DNA of 64,000 bases, from NCBI GenBank assembly GCA_021234535.1, contig CM037839.1, positions 24,973,196 to 25,037,195 on the forward strand, read 5' to 3'. This document shows, piece by piece, positions 29,425 through 42,500 of this stretch. Each line of letters opens with the position of its first letter. Position 1 is the first letter of the stretch. This DNA is from Stichopus chloronotus (Eukaryota > Echinodermata > Holothuroidea > Aspidochirotida > Stichopodidae). A model generated the notes under the pieces. The model did no database searches. It saw nothing but the letters and a program-made list of their open reading frames with translations, and had not been told where the DNA came from. Both the position numbers and the translations under genes were made by a program.

Positions 29425-29430
29425 AATAAA
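29425..29430 (+). terminator. Possible poly(A) signal
   Basis: AATAAA lies 57 bases past the stop codon, followed by a purine-rich (GA)n stretch. A second AATAAA at 30417-30422 could serve a longer 3' UTR. Which is used cannot be told from sequence. Confidence 0.35.
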
Positions 29431-31489
29431 TAGAGAAGAAAAGGCCAGGAGAGAGAGAGAGACAGAGAAAAAAAAAAAAACACAATTTGAATTAGCGGAA
29501 CTTTATCTCAAGATTGGTGGTGTCAAATTTGAATTATTTGTTGAAGCTTAAACTTATTTTAAAGCGGCGTCTAGTTTAATTTCCAGGATTGTCAGTGTCA
29601 GATTTAAAAATGATAGTTTTTTAACATTACTCTTTTTATTATTTTTCGATTGTCAAAAGTTTCGTCATCAGGTACATCCATGATACGATATGTGTGTAGT
29701 AGTCTCTCAAAAATGTAGTCCTGCTTTATCATGTAACTCTTAATCATGTTTGCTCAAATTTTAGAGATATTTTCCTTTAAAAAAAGATGTTGTTTATTTT
29801 AATTAAAGAACAAACGATTTTCCCACCTTGTGTTTTTCTGCATGACATGTACAGTATTTGTATTAGGTTAGTCTATCATTAAAACGATAATCAGATTCTG
29901 AAAACTCTCCAAAATGTTTCAAATTTTTTTTTTTTCGCAAAACCTCTGTGATACCTCTGTGTTAGATGGTTGTCACAAACTTTTCAATTGCATGCAATAC
30001 AATATTATGAAGACAAGATTGAATATGTAAATACTGATTCCTGCTGAAGTTTCTTGTGTAGATTTATGGTATACTTTGTGGAATACTTATAGTCTCTCTA
30101 AATATATCTAAAATTATCTTTTTTATTTCTCCTACCTCGTAGAGTTTAGTGGTGCAGGTGCAGGTGCAGGTTTATTTTCCTCTTTCGTTTTAATTGGGTG
30201 TTAACTTTTGTAAGCTGTCGCATAGTCGTGTTGTTATTCTTACTGTTGCATGTGATTGTTACATTTTCTTCTTGTAACAGGGATTTCGTTCCTCACCAGT
30301 TCTTCACTTTCGTGGAAACTCCTCAATCTAGGCTCTGATGCATTTCATTCATACTTTCTTCTTCTGTAATACTAAGATCTACCATTTCTTTTGTTATACT
30401 TAGCATAATTGACTGGAATAAACCGAATTGAATTAGCTTAAATATACCCTATGCTTCACTTGTGCACCCCCCGTATACTCTATATACTACACAAACTTAC
30501 AATTTAAAATACACTCATCAATTCCGGAATCAACGCCATTGTGTCTGGATATCATTAGACCTATCTTGTCACAGTTACTGACTATATATCTCATAGGAAT
30601 GAGACTAGTAACATCAAAGAACATCATAAAGGACAATAATTGCACTATCATATTACCGTCTTTGATCTTCATCAGACGAAAAACAAACGACAAGTCGAAA
30701 ACAGTGGATGAGCTGTACAAGACTGATTGATGGACAGTAGTTCAACTATTGAGATATCTTGTTCGTTCTCAGTAAAGGACTCTCGCCATATAAAAGCATA
30801 AAACAATGAGAGTGACACTGGCTCGGCCTTGTTTCGTTTCCCGAGTCCTTACATCGCGCAGTAAAAGTTACTGCAAATATTTAATGTCCTTTACAAAATA
30901 CTACCTGCAAGGAAGTTACACTTCTTATGGGTGGGGCTTACTGGATGAACCATAAGTCATATGAAACCCACTTGAAAGGATGTTTTCCCATGAAGAATTA
31001 TGAAAGGACTGATCCATGGGCCCGATGCCCGGGGGTACACTCCCTCCCCCAGGACAGTATGCCCCTTTTTTTTTTATTTTGTTCCTGGAACACGACAAAG
31101 GGATGCCACCATCACCAAATTGGGATGGTCCCCCTCTATGCGACCACGTTCAAAATGGCGGAAGTGCAACATTATTTCAACAGTTTTGCCTGTAACTCAG
31201 TTTCTCAGATAGAGACAAGATTTTGGTCAATTTTACCTATGTTTGTAAGGGTGAGCAATACAACGGTGAACATCTCTGTGGCTCATGGCACCCAAGTCGT
31301 GCCACTCAATTTTTGCAGTAGTCTACTGTTTTAACAGCAGTCTACCGTAAGCCTTTTTCAACAGTATTGAAAATTTATCTCGTATATTCGAAAATTTTCA
31401 TAATTATTTTTGAATATCAGCTCTACCATAAACCTAGGTTAAGTCATGCATAAGGATGTAAAAATAAAATAGTAGATAATCGAACTGGT
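29431..31489. other. 3' flank and intergenic DNA
   Basis: It contains a (GA)n run near 29450, a GGTGCA triplication near 30155 and T-rich tracts. Frames at 30487-30730 overlap on both strands and show no known domain. No gene is supported. Confidence 0.5.
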
Positions 31490-31840
31490 GTGAATATGCC
31501 CCCCCCCCCTTCACCATTGACGTCACAATCCTTTGACTCCGTCTATTCTATAGACCAATGGGAATAAGCCCTCCAATGGACGTCACACTCCGTTAGACTC
31601 CGGTTAGTGAGAGAAATGCACATATGCCCCCATAGGTGTCACATCCCTCCTTATCCTCTTGCTCATAAGATCGGTGGGATAATTAACCTCCTCCCCGTGG
31701 ATGTCACATCTTGATACCGTTTAGGTATTCCACAGACCGGTGCCAAAATAACCCCCCAAATGGATGTCAAAACCCATTCAATTCCGGCTACTCCACAGAG
31801 TATTTCGAATGTGCCCCCTTCCTGGGGGTGGAGACCGGTG
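31490..31840 (+). repeat. ~60-bp minisatellite, about five and a half copies
   Basis: The word GTCACA (GTCAAA in the last full copy) recurs at 31522, 31582, 31638, 31703 and 31766, so the period is 56-65 bases. Each copy has a C-run, then a GATGTCACA-like core, then ACTCCG, and in several copies a TCCACAGACCGGTG-like end. It is G/C-richer than its surroundings. Confidence 0.75.
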
Positions 31841-33273
31841 TAAGTTTTGACTTGAATTATCCATATGCTTTTAAATATGTGGTAGATTGCTAACCAAGTT
31901 CAAGGTCTAACGTTCCAAACTAAGCGTTTTGAGATTTATCTCACATGAGCTGTCATCTCTGAGATGTACTCTAAATTACATGATATTAAAATGACATCTC
32001 AATAAGACTTCAGTGATTCATCGTTTGCTTATATAATTTTTAATGGGCTTCAGCTGACCCTGTACATGAAAAGCAACCGGTTACATTAATTCCATTACTG
32101 TGTTCACTTTTATAAAAATCTTTCGAATTTGAAATATTTTTCTTGAATGTGTAAATCGAAATGTATAGGAATTAAATAGAGACAGTATTTAAACAGTTAC
32201 CTACCGTACACGTGGAGAGACCAATCCGTTTAAACACCATTTCGCTCATACCTATCCTAAATATTTTTGGTTTTGTTTTGCAGTTCAAGTTGTGACGGAA
32301 AACAGATTCAGCCCCTCGGTTTCTGACTTGCCTCAACAAATTCTAAAACTAAGATAATACATATGAATATTCTCAATTCTAAAACAGCACCACCGACATA
32401 CCATATTCTGCATAAACACAAGTTAGGGACATACATAGCCTCCCTTTCCTTCCTATCTACCTTCAACACTTCCAACCGTCCAGGAAAGTTACAAAATGTG
32501 ATCTAGAGAACTACTTTGTTTGATCAAAATCAAACATAATTCAGACAAACGTTTCACACATTCCAAGAACACAAAATGATCGTTATGATTTTCACCTAAG
32601 ATTCAGACACATGTAATAGCTGCATGTTCTAACTGACAATATATATAATATGTTTTTCAAATAGGTCAGTTTTACTAAAGGTCACTCTGTTTTTGATAGT
32701 TTGTAGCAAGTATTAAACTTAACTATTGTCTTACAATTCTTTCAAGACGTTTAAAAACATAAGGGGACTCTAACATTTGACTCAGCTTCCATGTCACTTT
32801 CTTGACTCAGGTGTAGTAATTAAAACTTAATTCCAATGAAATATTGTTACATGGTGATCGAGGGATGCTTTTCAGTTGGTCCATTGACGCCTATATATCT
32901 TACTCCACTGTGAAACAGTTGCCATGGTTGCAGAGATTATCGTGACTTATCGTGACCCGAAGGTCATGGATATGGTCAACAGGTGTTCCTACATGCCCTT
33001 TCGTGTATGGTTCGTTCACATGTTATGTTAAGAGCACTGTTTATCTGATGGTAGAATTTTGCGTCCAAACTCCCACGACGTCCGTGCCAACTTTCATTCA
33101 ATTTTCTGTCAGTCGATCATGCGGTAAGCTGTCAATCATATAGCTAAGTGCAATTTCTCATGGTAAGACGGAAGTTAAGGAACCTACCATGCAACATTGA
33201 ACGTTGAACATTCCAAGAAACAAAGCAGAACATAATATTGAGAAATGTGAATAGCACATTTTAAGGAAACGTG
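31841..33273. other. Intergenic DNA, nothing recognised
   Basis: Only short frames occur, with no domain or splice pattern. I see no repeat boundary in this stretch. Confidence 0.5.
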
Positions 33274-33460
33274 CGGGAGGGCGGGGGTGGGGGTGGGGGT
33301 GGAGGGGGTGGAGCAAAGGGGGGGTGGAGTGGGGGTGGAGTGGAGGGGGTGGAGTGGAGGGGTGGTGGAGTGGAGGGGTGGAGGGGGTGGAGTGTGGGGT
33401 GGTATTGGAGTGGTGGTGGAGTGGGGGTGGTATTGGAGTGGTGGTGGAGTGAATGGAGGA
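33274..33460 (+). repeat. G-rich GGAGTGG(G/T) minisatellite
   Basis: About 185 bases are built almost only from GGGGTGGA, GGAGTGG and GGTGGTATTGGAGTGG words. The strand bias in G is extreme, with many runs of three or more G, so quadruplex folding is plausible. Open frames on both strands across it are compositional artefacts: glycine-rich on one strand, proline/histidine-rich on the other. Confidence 0.85.
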
Positions 33461-35907
33461 CTCCGGCCCACTTGTCAAAGAGGTATTTTAATAGTATAGT
33501 ACCGAAACTGCATGCATATAAACTGTAAATTTCTGTAAGGAGGGTTGGGGTTAGATTTTTTCCGTAAAAACTCCAATTTATGTGTGCTGTGTAGTTTCCT
33601 GCTACAAAATTAAATTTCCTTGACCAAACGAAATATACTGTGTAATTTATGCTTATATTTACCATATAACGCCAAAGGCCCTGCTAGTTGCCCATACAAA
33701 AAAAAAAAATAGCAGAGCAAGTAACAAATTTTCAAGTGAAAAGCAAGCAACACTGACAATGAGAACGACCATATTATGATTGCCGATTGCCTTATTAACT
33801 TATTTTGACTGACAAACTAAGTCAGTTTGGTTGGCCTATACCATGCATGGGCAAGAGTACCACATATACATATTCGGTATCTCAGATTAGGTCATGTTTT
33901 ATGTCACACACAAATGTTTGCCAAGTGAAAGAACCTATTCCAGGTTAAGATATAAGGTCAAAAGTGACATCTGAGATTTTTTCAAGAGTATCATGTGTTG
34001 ACATTGTTGAACTTTTGGCGATTTAATACTTCGTCAAATGAAATAAAAAGCGCTCACCTGTTAACGGTGCCCTGGTTTTAGCTTAAAGGAACCTAGCAGT
34101 TTTTGTCGTGCGCTTCGACTTACAAAGGAGAGGTAGTAGTCGGCACACAGTGAATAAGCTTATATACAAATATAGTGGACTCTATAGAAAAATGTAAGTT
34201 CTGGGAGAATGCTAGCACAAATACTTTCAAATTACCTTGCGTGGCCACCTTGTGAATAAATATAAATGTTTAGTCCGATCGGAAAAATGAGATGGTCGTG
34301 ACGTATAATTTCCTAGGCGAAAGATAGAATATATAAAATGGGGAAAGATATCACACCTTCAACAAGTACTTGAAGTAGAAGCAATTCTTTCTCAATTTTG
34401 AGTCCGGTTTTCAAGGTGATTACCTTTTTACCTTTACTTTAATTACTTTTGACCTCCTACTTTGGTCAAGTTGGGTCATAATTGAAATTCATTTGAGTGG
34501 TATCATTTCTGATCTCTGAAATATCGTTGCAGTGTAATGGTAGAATATAAAATATATAGAACTAGAATATTTCATCAACAAAACAAGAACAAAGAAGGTT
34601 ATTCCATCTTCGAACGGCCAACGATACATCGTTGAAAGGAATACACAATTGGGGCTTTCGTGTGACTCAGTTTGTGTGGACTTCTTCACTAAAATTTGGA
34701 TAGTTCCCAGGTCAAATCTCAGATGCCCGCGGATCGCATATTACACCAGCGTCACCATGTCAGTCTTTCGTCAAACAGGCTTAACATTGAAATACTTTTG
34801 GCCCTATTTGTAAAGTCTATTTATGTTAACGTAATCCTTCGTTTTGGATGTTACAAAGGTCATCGAGGTCCCACACTTCGCTGGCGATAACACTGTTATC
34901 ACAATAAATCATTTAGACACAATGGAATTTGAATGTTCAGTAGTGTTGCTTGAGGAATGTGTATACGGACCGTACCGGTGGACGACATCCAAAGTGTCAC
35001 TGTCTAAAAAATAAACCGCAAATAAATGCAAGCATAGAGCGAAACAGAACACAACTTGTATGAATATCATTTTACTTGGCAGACATTATGTGATGAAAGT
35101 CAGCCTAAAGCTGTAGTATGAATTGCATTGATAATCGACCAGTCATTTAGTCATTAAGTTTGTTCTTTTCTTCTTTGTCAGTGTTTCAGGGAAAAGGAAG
35201 TACAGGGGAAAAGATCACCTGTCACAAAATCTGAAAGAGAGTTATGTACTCATCCTCCAATATGAAAATTGTCTCGACAATTTTCGTTTTCCCTACAATT
35301 AAGTTTCAAACTCCTCTAGCCACACATAACAGTCAATTACTTGAAATCAAACAGACCAATGGGAATGGACATGTATATTCATCTAAGCAAAAATGGGGCT
35401 AAAATAAATGATTTTTTTGTGGTGGCTATGACATATTCTACTAAATTAAAGGTTTACTGGCAAATTTTCAACTCATATTCCAGCTTTTAGAAGCAATCTC
35501 TCCCTCTCTCTCTTTGCTTAGCTGCTTCGTTTGGACGTTTCAGTCAGATCGTGAATGGGGTTTTGCTTTTCCAGTGCGTTGCTCTCCACCGGAATCCCCG
35601 CTCTCAGTTGTGCCTCAATATATGGGCTCAAGGAAGTGATTGCGTTATTACTGAACTGGCCTCGTACTGTTTGCTGATATGGAGAGAATTCAGTTTGCCT
35701 TGTTAATTCTGATGTTGGTTGATATTGGTTTAGTGGTGGCTTCTATTGACATAATCGTTACCAGCCAGCCCACCCACCCCCAGAGACGGCATGCTATACC
35801 TGAGACTAATCAAACAGCTTTAACAATCAGTTTGAACGAGAAACGGCTCTAGATCCAAGTACTCTTGACTGGCACGCATATTGTTTACGTACGATGATCC
35901 ATAAGTG
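33461..35907. other. Intergenic DNA, nothing recognised
   Basis: There is no frame above about 66 codons with a domain and no clear repeat structure. Short A runs occur near 33699. Confidence 0.5.
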
Positions 35908-36003
35908 CCCCAGAAAGAAAACAAAAACTACTGTGTCATAGATAGAGAAAACAAAACCACTGTACCCCAGAGCCAAAACAAAAAAAATACTTCTGTGGTT
36001 CCA
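35908..36003 (+). repeat. ~32-bp degenerate triple repeat upstream of copy 1
   Basis: Three successive blocks share AGA(A)AACAAAA followed by CTACTGTG, CCACTGTA and ACTTCTGTGG. They end about 245 bases before the copy 1 start codon, so they may lie in its promoter region. Function is unknown. Confidence 0.45.
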
Positions 36004-36147
36004 CCTATGACGCTGTGGTACTATTTGAACATCGTATTTATAGAAAAACAGATTTTTTTTTCAGTTTATAGTTTGTGAATGCGAGAGGGAGCTAAGAGGT
36101 GGATGCGGGCCAGAGTACCAGTCAATTGGCGCGAAGCAGGTGCCAAA

Positions 36148-36154
36148 TATATAT
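36148..36154 (+). promoter_or_regulatory. Possible TATA box for sulfotransferase-like copy 1
   Basis: TATATAT lies about 95 bases before the ATG at 36247, in otherwise mixed sequence. Position and wording fit a TATA element, but no initiator can be confirmed. Confidence 0.3.
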
Positions 36155-36246
36155 GAGTGTAAAAGAAGCACTTTGTCGACGTTACCGCCGAGAAACTTTG
36201 GCCATTCGGTGAATACAGAATAGCTACTCTTTTCGAAAAATCCATC

Positions 36247-36533
36247 ATGTCGGATCCAACTGAAGTACCTCTAAATCGAATCTTTCTTTGGGTGTGCCCA
36301 AGAAGTTTATCGACAGCGTTCGAGAAGTGTGTAGCACACATGGACGGCTCTGTGGTGTGGCACGAGCCTTACACTTCGGTTTACTTCAATAGGGTTTTCC
36401 AAAACCCAGAAACTTTCGTCAAATTTCCCAAAATGAAGACGTTTCTGGCTCAATTCGAGAAGGCTATAAACATGTTCGATTCTGTGAAAAGCCAATATGA
36501 AGGTGGAAATCTGTTGAGAGCGAGCAATTTTAA
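36247..36533 (+). CDS. Copy 1 exon 1
   Basis: The exon encodes residues 1-95 plus two bases, from MSDPTEVPLNRIF through the PRSLST loop and WHEPYTS to ASNF. The donor is GTAGGT at 36534. Exon 1 of copies 2 and 3 is exactly the same length (287 bases). Confidence 0.87.
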
Positions 36534-39500
36534 GTAGGTATTGTTTTCGATTTCCTTTTTTACCTTTTATATCTGAATCATCATAGCTGGGGAACGTTCA
36601 GGGCAGATTCAACTTTCTGGCTTATGATACATGTGTTAGGGATGATGTATTTAAAGGGGAATTCCAGTCACGGAACATGTATTTTGACTTATGTAAGACA
36701 TTTCAAACCATTTTCATTCATATTCTTGACCTTTTAAAATGAACGTCTCATGGGCAACATGATATGTTCAAACGTTCCGCCCAACAGAGTTTCTAACACC
36801 ATATATGAATACGAAGGGCGCAGCCCTTACGATGTAATTAGAGTACCTTTATAGGGAGAGTAGCGACAACTTAAAATTGGACGCCATTTTGTTTCCATTT
36901 CCTGCATACCTAGAGCACACTGTACGTGGCTGAAGATTGCCTTTTAAGCGTTGCGGGTTTTCTTTTGTCGTATTTCTGGTCTCTATTGAACGAGAGGGGT
37001 GGGGTTTCGTGTACGAAATCTGTGGGGAGTCACTCACAATGATATGGGTTCGGGAGGGGGACAATTAATGTCACAAGGGGCCAGAGTAGACATCCTATTT
37101 TGATGACTGCATGGTACATATGGAGTACACTCTTGATTTTAAAGCAAACGTTTAGAATTGATATTGGTACCACATCAGGGGGAGACAAAACATTATTCGC
37201 CGAAGATCCCTCGGGGTACAAGGAGGAGAACAAGGAGGGGGCAGGGGCAGCAAATGGGAAGATGTCCCTTGGCAACAACAAAGGCCCGAAAGGTCAGTTA
37301 AGTTCAGGTGAAGTCATTTGGCTGGAAAATTTGTGATAGAAACATTTAGACTACATTGTACTAGTTTAAGAACCCTCTCCTTAGTTTGGGCCAGGCCCTT
37401 GGATCCTGGTCCCACCAATCTCGAAGTAATACAAAGTATGACATGTGAGGTATCTACGGATAAAGCATTTGAAGAAATATACAAAACTGTTGTTCATGTT
37501 CACCATTGAATCTTGTCTAGAATCAGAGCTTTATTTTAGAGTTCTCAAAACATTGGGTCCTGGGCCCGATTGTCATAACATATTAGAAAGTATAGCATGA
37601 AAGGTAATTATGAATAACTAGTTTGAAGGAGAATATAAAACTGCAGTTCTTAATCCTGTGTAACTTGATTCCTACACAACATTTCAGTTTGAGTGAATAA
37701 ACTTCAACATTTTGTATCTCAGCTCAGGAATGCCCTATGAAGATGGGAGTTAGCCTGTTACAATTCATTCTTAATGGTCTTTAATTTTGGATTTTTGACT
37801 GTAGGTACACTTTTATCAAATTGACAGCAAACATTAGAAATTTTGACAGCATACACCGTATGAAACGTAGAAAGACGTCGAAAAAAGCCCTTGGGGAGAC
37901 TTTGATCTGAAAGGTAGGTTTCTTAGGTGAATCATAAAGGTATCTGAAGTTTATGCAAATGCCAGCATTATTAACTATTTCTGTACATACATACTAAATT
38001 ACAACCAAGGGTGAAACAGCGAACAAAAAAAAAAATGATGAGTGAACACAAAACTTGAGAAAAATTGAAAAAAAAGAGACACTTCAAGAGTCATTTCACT
38101 TTCTTAGCTAGTGTACCCATAGTCATACTCTTGCTGACAAGTTCACCATGTCTCTTCAGTCTTGCTGATTCCTTCAACAGTTCCTAATTTCTTTTTTTTT
38201 TTGTGGGGGGGGGGGGGAGAAAAAGTGCTAGGGAACATTGATGAATTTACTAATGAGATTATGTTTGAGTCTGTGGCAGGGAGAGATCTTGATATCTTTG
38301 GTCAGCTGTTCTGCTTCAATGACAAGAACATCTTTGATGTTGGGTCCCTTAATGAGATTTCTTTTCTTGCCCCTGAACAGAGTCTCCACTTTAACCAGCA
38401 TGTTAAAGGCTTTTTCAGACACATGCTGCAAACAACATTGTCTGTGCTCTCTCAAAAGGGTGAGCGTAGCTGCCTGATGTGGCCCATCCTGATGTCCACT
38501 GGTAACCTAGCTCATGCAAACATTCGTCACAAGTCTTCTCATTTTTCTTGATTGAATTAAGACAGTGCCCAGCAAGGTTATAAAAACTGTCAAGTTCGAC
38601 TTGGGGAAGGTTTGAGAAAAGCTCCTCATCTGATAAGCAAGGTTCAGGAATTTCTGGCTTTTGTTGTGGCATCTGCAAATTCTGGTTGAAGAACTCTGCC
38701 AAAAACTCTCAATCATCTTGGTCATAGCTTCCTGCTTGCTTGAGAGCGAGGAGCTGTGCACTACCGATTAATACCGATAAATTCTCTATGCAGTTCTGAG
38801 TAAGTCGAGATGTGCGGAGAAATTTGTTCCCAGCATTCAGCAACTGATACAGAATAGCAGTTTAGTTGGTTAACCAATCCAATGAATTTTAGTAATCCAA
38901 CTTACTTTGCCAGATAAAGGCTAGGCGACGGTTTGTCCCGTCCTACACAGACTAGGGTTCCTTTATAGAGAAGGAACCCTAACACAGACGAGCCTAAAGT
39001 TAGGCCTAGCTACCCTTTTCGTCCTATTCACAGTACGTTAGTAGTCTATGCCCCTGAGCGTTGAGTCTACCAGTACCACCTATAACTTAGTTCTAACGTT
39101 ACATGGCAGAGAAACGACGTTGGTTGGTTTCCAATTGACACGGCTGACTTTATTCTCCCAAATCTTTCTTCTGTTAGTATTTGTGGGGAATCTGTACATC
39201 CTAAACCCTTTCTGGAACCGATTGTGGCAACTAAATGCACAACAACCCGTCCTTTTCTTGGAGAACTGCAAAGTTTACGTGTAGTCGCTGCCATTGACTG
39301 CGTGCGGCCAAAACTTTGGAAACAAAATGGCTCCTGTAGTCACATGACCTGTAATTTTTGGAACGTCAATGTCGCTACTCTCCCTATAAAGGTACTCTAG
39401 ATGTAATGGGCTGTGATCTCTGAGGCTTGTGGCGTAGTCGACGACCAGCTCTAATCCACGACGACCAACCTGATTGTCCTACATAATCCGTAATTACATG

Positions 39501-42500
39501 GCGTATTCCCCGTCGCTGAAAAGGTTCACTTAATTAGTACTTTCTATAAAGATTACGTTTTCTTTATCTTCAAGGTATTGTTCGCACCGGTTCACACTGT
39601 GTAATGTTGCCTTTTGATGGAAAATTTCTCTTCCTCAATGTTTTATTGCCATCTTATCGATTACTTATTTTATCTTGTGATAGCCACATTGAATACACAG
39701 TGTGTCTAATAACTAATTATGTAGGTTAATTACGTTGATCATGGCTAGTCGTCCACTACGTCACAAGCCACAGAGATCGCAGTCAGTTGCATCATAATGG
39801 CCGCGCCCTTCGTATACATGCATAGTGTTAGAAACTCTGTGGGGCGGGAAGTTTGAACATATGTTGTCCATTAGAAGTTCATTTCAAAACGTCAAGAATA
39901 TGAATGAAAATGGTTTGAAATGGCTTAAGTAAGTCAGAAGACATGTTCCTTGACTGGAATTCCCCTTTAATTGCAAGGTAAGGGTAATGATTTTGGCATG
40001 AACCATGCAATCATGCAGTGGTCCATATACAACCAATAACCTTCATGTAGGGAGCGCGTACTCCCATCTGTCATCCATCACGTTACAAAACCGAATTATG
40101 TAATCGTCGGGGAAGCCCGGATATCGAGTGTTCAAGTTTGCGGTCAGTCAAGTAAATATTAGTCAACTTCACTGCTGGGCTGGCCATTTACAGCTCCTGA
40201 TTGTTTAATTGACCACAGTTAAACAAATTGTATTCATTCTATTTGCACAGTAAGCTTCCCTGTGGGAATTAGAGATGATGCTCATTTTGGCTTATCCTCA
40301 GCGAATTGGAAAGATGTTATCAGAGCTAGGGTCATAGAGTCTTGCTGTATTCTTGTCGGGCAACTTATTTCCCTATGTCCTTCAGTGACCCAAATTATAG
40401 AGTCAATTAAAGCCTCTTCCTATAGGCTTTTGTCATTTAAGTAACTTACAGGTTGTAAGTTACAGTACTCTAGCCGTCATATTATTGAAACTGTTAGGCC
40501 TACTTGAATTATGATCACCAACGACCACGTACCGTTACACACAGTGATCGTGCTTCCATTCAAGAACTGAGCCCAACTGTGCTTATACCTGTATAGGTCT
40601 TTTCTCTGTGTCAACGCAAAAAAAAGAAAAGAAAAAGAAAACACTTTCCTGAAGAATGTTTACTTTATCACAAATTGCAGTTTATTTTGTTTGTTTTGTT
40701 CACCTAAAATTGAGGTCGCTGTATCGCTAGGTGTTATAGGCATGTATAGACCACAGTGTACACATATAACGTCGACGTCAAGATGTATGTCGTTCTAAGA
40801 GACACATTCCAGGTGTGTTCCAACAAGTCATCAATATCTACTAGTTACAAGGAAGATTCACTGGCATGTATCTTCAATGATATAAGACTCTACAAGAATG
40901 CACAAAGGCATTGTGATTTCGGGGATTCTTTTTTCATGAATCTGACATAGTACAGTGTAAGCGTAATAGAAGTGTAAAATGCTTGGTTATTGTAATGGTA
41001 CAGTCATTAATCATATCTCCAATTGAGAGGTACAATGACATCTGCTGACCTAAGTTAATGTAGGTACTTATCTAAGCATACACAACTGCATGGTAAGAGA
41101 CATATGCAAGAGCTTCCCTACATACCAAATATTAAATCTGTGCAAGCTTCACTTCTTGAGAAATTGTGTATACAAAGCTGTCTTGAACTGACTCCTGTTG
41201 ATCTCAAATAACCTTTGACCTTCGTAAAAACAATAGGCCTGTATGCACAAAAAAAGAGACCTCTACATGCTAGCTTTCTTGAGATACCATGTTTGTAAGG
41301 TTTTTACGATTGATCCTGTTGACTTCAGGTGAACTTTGACCTCCACCAAACACAAAAAATGTTCTTGCACTCAATTAAGTACACCCACATACCAACATGA
41401 GATCTGTATCAGTTTACCTTCTTGAGATATTTTGTTTACAAGGTTTTCACTATCTGAACCATGTTGACCCCAATGTCAACATAATGTTTCACAATGTTTC
41501 TTAACGTAGAGAATCACAATGTGTGAATCAAACGAAATGAGGGATGTGAAGTGCCATGCATAAATAATTTAAAATGAGTGAATTATTCAAATTTAAGCAA
41601 ATAGCTTATCGCGTATGGAACCACTAATCAAGTTGCTTGATTATTGATTTCTTTTTCGTCTGCCAATTAAACACTACAGCTTTCAGTATGTAAAGGAAAA
41701 TCTGGAGAAACCATTGGAGGACGGCAAACGATTTCTACTGGTCAAAGATATGGCTTTTGGTATTGACGGGCACTATGACTGTCTTCCTAAGGTAAACTGG
41801 CCGTGTGTGTGCGTGTGCGTGCTTAAGATCTGCCTGTGTGTGTGGGAGACGTTTGTGTCTGAATTCGTAATATCAACGTTTCATTGCAACTTACCGCTTT
41901 AAGCAAAAATTACATATTTTTTTTTTTTGGTAGTCATGATTCTTGGCCTCTGGTCTCAGAATAAATCCTGTGATAGATTTATAAGCAAACAAAACACATA
42001 ACAAATGTTAAGTCTCTTATTACTGTATGTTTGCAAAAAAAAAAAATTATTTACCCAATGAATGTGCTTTTCACACTGAAATAACTTTTAACCTAACAAA
42101 CTGTACTAAACATCTTATCCAAATACCTCAACAAAAACAATTGTTAACTTGTGGAAGACTAATGTACCGGTTACATACAGTCCTATACTTTATGTGAGGA
42201 ATGCTATTAATTCTACCTTGTTTAAATGAGCTTGCCGTGAAGTTATTTGTTTTGTCGCTGTTGGTCAGTTATTTAGTGAATAACATACTGCCGCATGGCC
42301 GTGGTGCTATTGAATCAGTATCGTGTAAACCAGGAAACAAATATACATAGAGGGCACCTTTTTTTCGTACGCACTGCTTACTTGAGGTAGGAAGTTTCTC
42401 CAAACTTTGTTGATCATAAAATCAATGTTGGTTATCCAAATGTGGAACAAAGCACTGTACACACATTATAGATAATCCTACAATTCAAATGACTGTAAGA

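Larger units (their letters stand above)
36651..39970. mobile_element. ~3.3-kb DNA transposon remnant with long terminal inverted repeats
   Basis: The left arm 36651-36898 is repeated in reverse complement in the right arm, about 39318-39970. Shared words include AGGGGAATTCCAGTCA at the ends, CATTTCAAACCATTTTCATT, CAGAGTTTCTAACAC, CGAAGGGCGC and TTTATAGGGAGAGTAGCGAC. The outermost bases read TTAA on both sides, either a TTAA target duplication or part of the repeat. A decayed transposase-like frame lies inside on the minus strand. The element sits in intron 1 of copy 1. Confidence 0.8.

Noticed and set aside
30487..30730. Overlapping frames on both strands near the 3' flank of the receptor gene
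   Set aside because: No domain or splice support; a resemblance to retroelement sequence was too weak to call.
33158..33665. Long proline/histidine-rich and glycine-rich frames on both strands
   Set aside because: They are produced by the G-rich minisatellite; composition alone explains the lack of stops.
38162..38551. 129-codon plus-strand frame inside the transposon
   Set aside because: The minus strand over the same bases reads like a transposase; the plus frame starts in a T and G run and has no domain.
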